A stretch of DNA of 15,342 nucleotides from the NCBI GenBank assembly GCA_964569815.1, contig CAZMUN010000026.1, forward strand, positions 1 through 15,342, written 5' to 3'. The stretch comes from CAZMUN01 sp964569815. GTDB taxonomy: Archaea > Iainarchaeota > Iainarchaeia > Iainarchaeales > GCA-2688035. Each line of letters starts with the position of its first letter. Within the stretch, counting starts at the first letter, position 1. A program made the translations under genes and the position numbers. Shown here one piece after another: positions 14,174 through 15,342 of the stretch. The notes beneath the pieces are model-generated. The model searched no databases and was not told the origin of the DNA. It saw only the letters and a program-made list of their open reading frames with translations.

Positions 14174-14203
14174 ACTTACTTTACGGGAATACTTCCAATG
14201 CAT
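14174..14203 (-). other. 5' strand of the pre-23S processing stem
   Basis: ATGCATTGGAAG at its outer end is matched exactly by the complementary CTTCCAATGCAT downstream of 23S, and pairing continues inward over about 29 bp. This is the counterpart of 11093-11122. Confidence 0.8.
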
Positions 14204-14417
14204 GGCGTCATCAAATGTAATTCCCCCTTTGAGCTTTTTCAGCCCAAAAAAGGCTTTACACTCTGGCCCTTGAGTCCCAAAAAAGCTTGGGACCTGCACC
14301 GCCCGAAAGCGGAAAACCATTTCAGCTGCAGTCCTTTTGCAGGACAACAACCGTTGATTTGCTCTGCGAAGCAGAGCGTTTCTTTCCCGAGGCTTTCTTT
14401 TCTAAAGAAAGGCTCTT
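14204..14417 (-). other. tRNA-Ala to 23S spacer, hairpin-rich
   Basis: No gene is seen. On the minus strand there is a run of short stable hairpins: CTTTCTTT/AAAGAAAG next to the tRNA (about 14410-14390), GCTCTGC/GCAGAGC (about 14378-14362), GTCCTGC/GGAC, and GTCCCAA/TTGGGAC (about 14291-14272). These are probably processing or packing elements of the pre-rRNA. Confidence 0.5.
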
Positions 14418-14490
14418 TGGACTCGGCGGGATTCGAACCCACGGCCTCCTGCTTGCAAAGCAGGCGATCTACCAGCTGATCTACGAGCCC
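14418..14490 (-). tRNA. tRNA-Ala(UGC) in the rRNA spacer
   Basis: 73 nt, no intron, no encoded CCA. Acceptor GGGCTCG pairs with CGAGTCC and includes the G3-U70 wobble pair that identifies alanine tRNAs; the discriminator is A. The anticodon arm is CCTGC-TTTGCAA-GCAGG with anticodon TGC, and the T arm is GTGGG-TTCGAAT-CCCGC. Its place between 16S and 23S is the common position for tRNA-Ala in archaea. The matching synthetase lies about 5 kb away on the same strand. Confidence 0.97.
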
Positions 14491-14840
14491 TACGCCGTCA
14501 CGTCCGGCGGGTACGAGTGCCATCTTCGCTCTATAAGAGCTCGATGCCACGTGCTCGCTTCAGCTTGCAATTCGGCACGCCGCGAGACGTCCGTCGAATA
14601 AATATAAAGCAGGCTTGTGCGCCAATTGGCATATCTGGCAAACCTTGTGGGTTTGCAAGACCCTGCAAAAGCTTTGCTTTTGCTTGGTGGCATCGTCGCA
14701 CTGCCTTCGCATCAAAGATGCTCGGCAGGGCCAAAGCCAACTGGAAAAAACGCTTTTTTTTGTCCAATTTTTGCATTTTTTGCAAACTTTTTTGGAAGCG
14801 AGCGTCCGAAGACGCAAGCGTTTCAAAAAAGTTTAAATTG
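14491..14840 (-). other. 16S to tRNA-Ala spacer with many hairpins
   Basis: A 350-nt stretch without a protein gene. It holds a long hairpin next to the 16S end (14784-14834, arms AAACTTTTTTG/CAAAAAAGTTT closed by a TTCG loop). Further hairpins are CTGCC-GCATC (14701-14728), GCAAAAGC/GCTTTTGC (14665-14683), CAAACC/GGTTTG (14639-14655), and palindrome GCCAATTGGC (14621-14630). A TATA-like box lies at 14598-14610, and GCTCT/AGAGC with a TAT loop near 14528-14540. The first hairpin probably helps mature the 16S 3' end. Confidence 0.55.
14598..14610 (-). promoter_or_regulatory. TATA-like box inside the rRNA spacer
   Basis: On the minus strand GCTTTATATTTAT lies 108-120 nt upstream of tRNA-Ala. 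If used, it would start a transcript near 14577 carrying tRNA-Ala and 23S without 16S. Sequence match only. Confidence 0.3.
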
Positions 14841-15342
14841 AAGGAGGTGATCCGTCCGCAGGTTCCCCTACGGACACCTTGTTACAACTTAGCCCGTCTT
14901 GCGAAGCTCAGAATCGTGGTTTTCTTATGAAGACTACTCATCTAAGCTTTACTCAACTGGCTTGATGGGCGGTGTGTGCAAAGCTCAGGGACTTATTCAC
15001 CGCGCTTTAATGAAGCGCGATTACTGGGGATTCCATTTTCATGAGGGTGGGTTACAACCCTCAATCCGAACTGAGGCTGAGTTTAGGGGATTACCTTACC
15101 CTTTCGGGTTCGGAACTCATTGTCTCAGCCATTGTATGCCGCGTGTTGCCCAGGGCATTCGGGCCATACAGATCTACCGTAGCCCACTCCTTCCTCAGTG
15201 TTACCACTGCAGTCTCCATAGAGTGCTCCCCCAAATTGAGAGATAGCAACTATGGATGTGGGTCTCGCCCGTTGCCTGAGTTAACAGGACGCTTCATAGT
15301 ACGAGCTGACGATGACCATACAACACCTCTCAGCGCGTCAGG
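14841..15342 (-). rRNA. 16S ribosomal RNA, 3' part
   Basis: The last ~500 nt of 16S; the 5' part is outside the window. The 3' end reads GGATCACCTCCTT (anti-Shine-Dalgarno). Before it is helix 45, GTCCGTAGG-GGAA-CCTGCGGAC, with the two adenines that are usually dimethylated. The decoding helix has CACACACCGCCCATC (near 14977-14964) and AAGTTGTAACAAGG (14890-14877). A1408, A1492 and A1493 equivalents are kept, while the 1405-1496 pair is A-U in place of G-C. Reading frames within this region are spurious. Confidence 0.96.

Noticed and set aside
14204..14220. TTGATGA resembling a box C of a C/D guide RNA
   Set aside because: No matching box D with proper spacing follows, and the site adjoins the pre-23S processing stem.
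14899..15246. 115-residue plus-strand open frame
   Set aside because: Antisense to conserved 16S rRNA.
1..15342. CRISPR array, insertion sequence, integrase or toxin-antitoxin system
   Set aside because: No regularly spaced repeats, transposase or integrase motifs were found on either strand.

Overview
The window looks archaeal, most likely from a small-genome DPANN-type lineage (phylum not resolvable by eye; Diapherotrites or Micrarchaeota-like groups are guesses). The support is: a split tRNA-Arg gene whose intron sits at the canonical archaeal position 37/38; an RNase P RNA, a 16S and a 23S rRNA linked by a spacer tRNA-Ala; TATA-like boxes about 27-30 nt upstream of start codons (no bacterial -35/-10 pairs); and short A-rich, very tightly packed genes. 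Several genes nevertheless look bacterial, notably LeuRS and a shortened AlaRS.

Left part, plus strand (1-3594): the 3' end of a small protein with a degenerate low-molecular-weight-phosphatase-like start, then intron-containing tRNA-Arg(UCU), three tandem small basic paralogous proteins (here A, B and C) and arginyl-tRNA synthetase. B, C and argS are packed with 0-1 nt gaps and form an operon with its own TATA box.

Middle and right part, minus strand, read right to left: 16S rRNA (3' part only, runs off the window) - spacer - tRNA-Ala(UGC) - spacer - 23S rRNA - oligo-T terminator - small secreted double-dockerin protein - RNase P RNA - kinase-fold-like protein - short bacterial-type AlaRS - cysteine-rich lipoprotein - bacterial-type LeuRS - a frameshifted small gene that converges with argS with no spacer. 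Most of these units carry an individual TATA-like box.

The theme is translation: three aminoacyl-tRNA synthetases, two tRNAs (one cognate to ArgRS, one to AlaRS), RNase P RNA and the rRNA operon. The points most worth a second look are the H1-tail-like paralog trio, the stripped-down bacterial-type AlaRS inside an archaeal rRNA neighbourhood, paired substitutions in the 16S decoding helix, substitutions at normally near-invariant 23S peptidyl-transferase positions, a two-frameshift gene remnant, and a duplicated P1 strand beside RNase P RNA. No CRISPR array, insertion sequence, integrase or classical defence system is seen.
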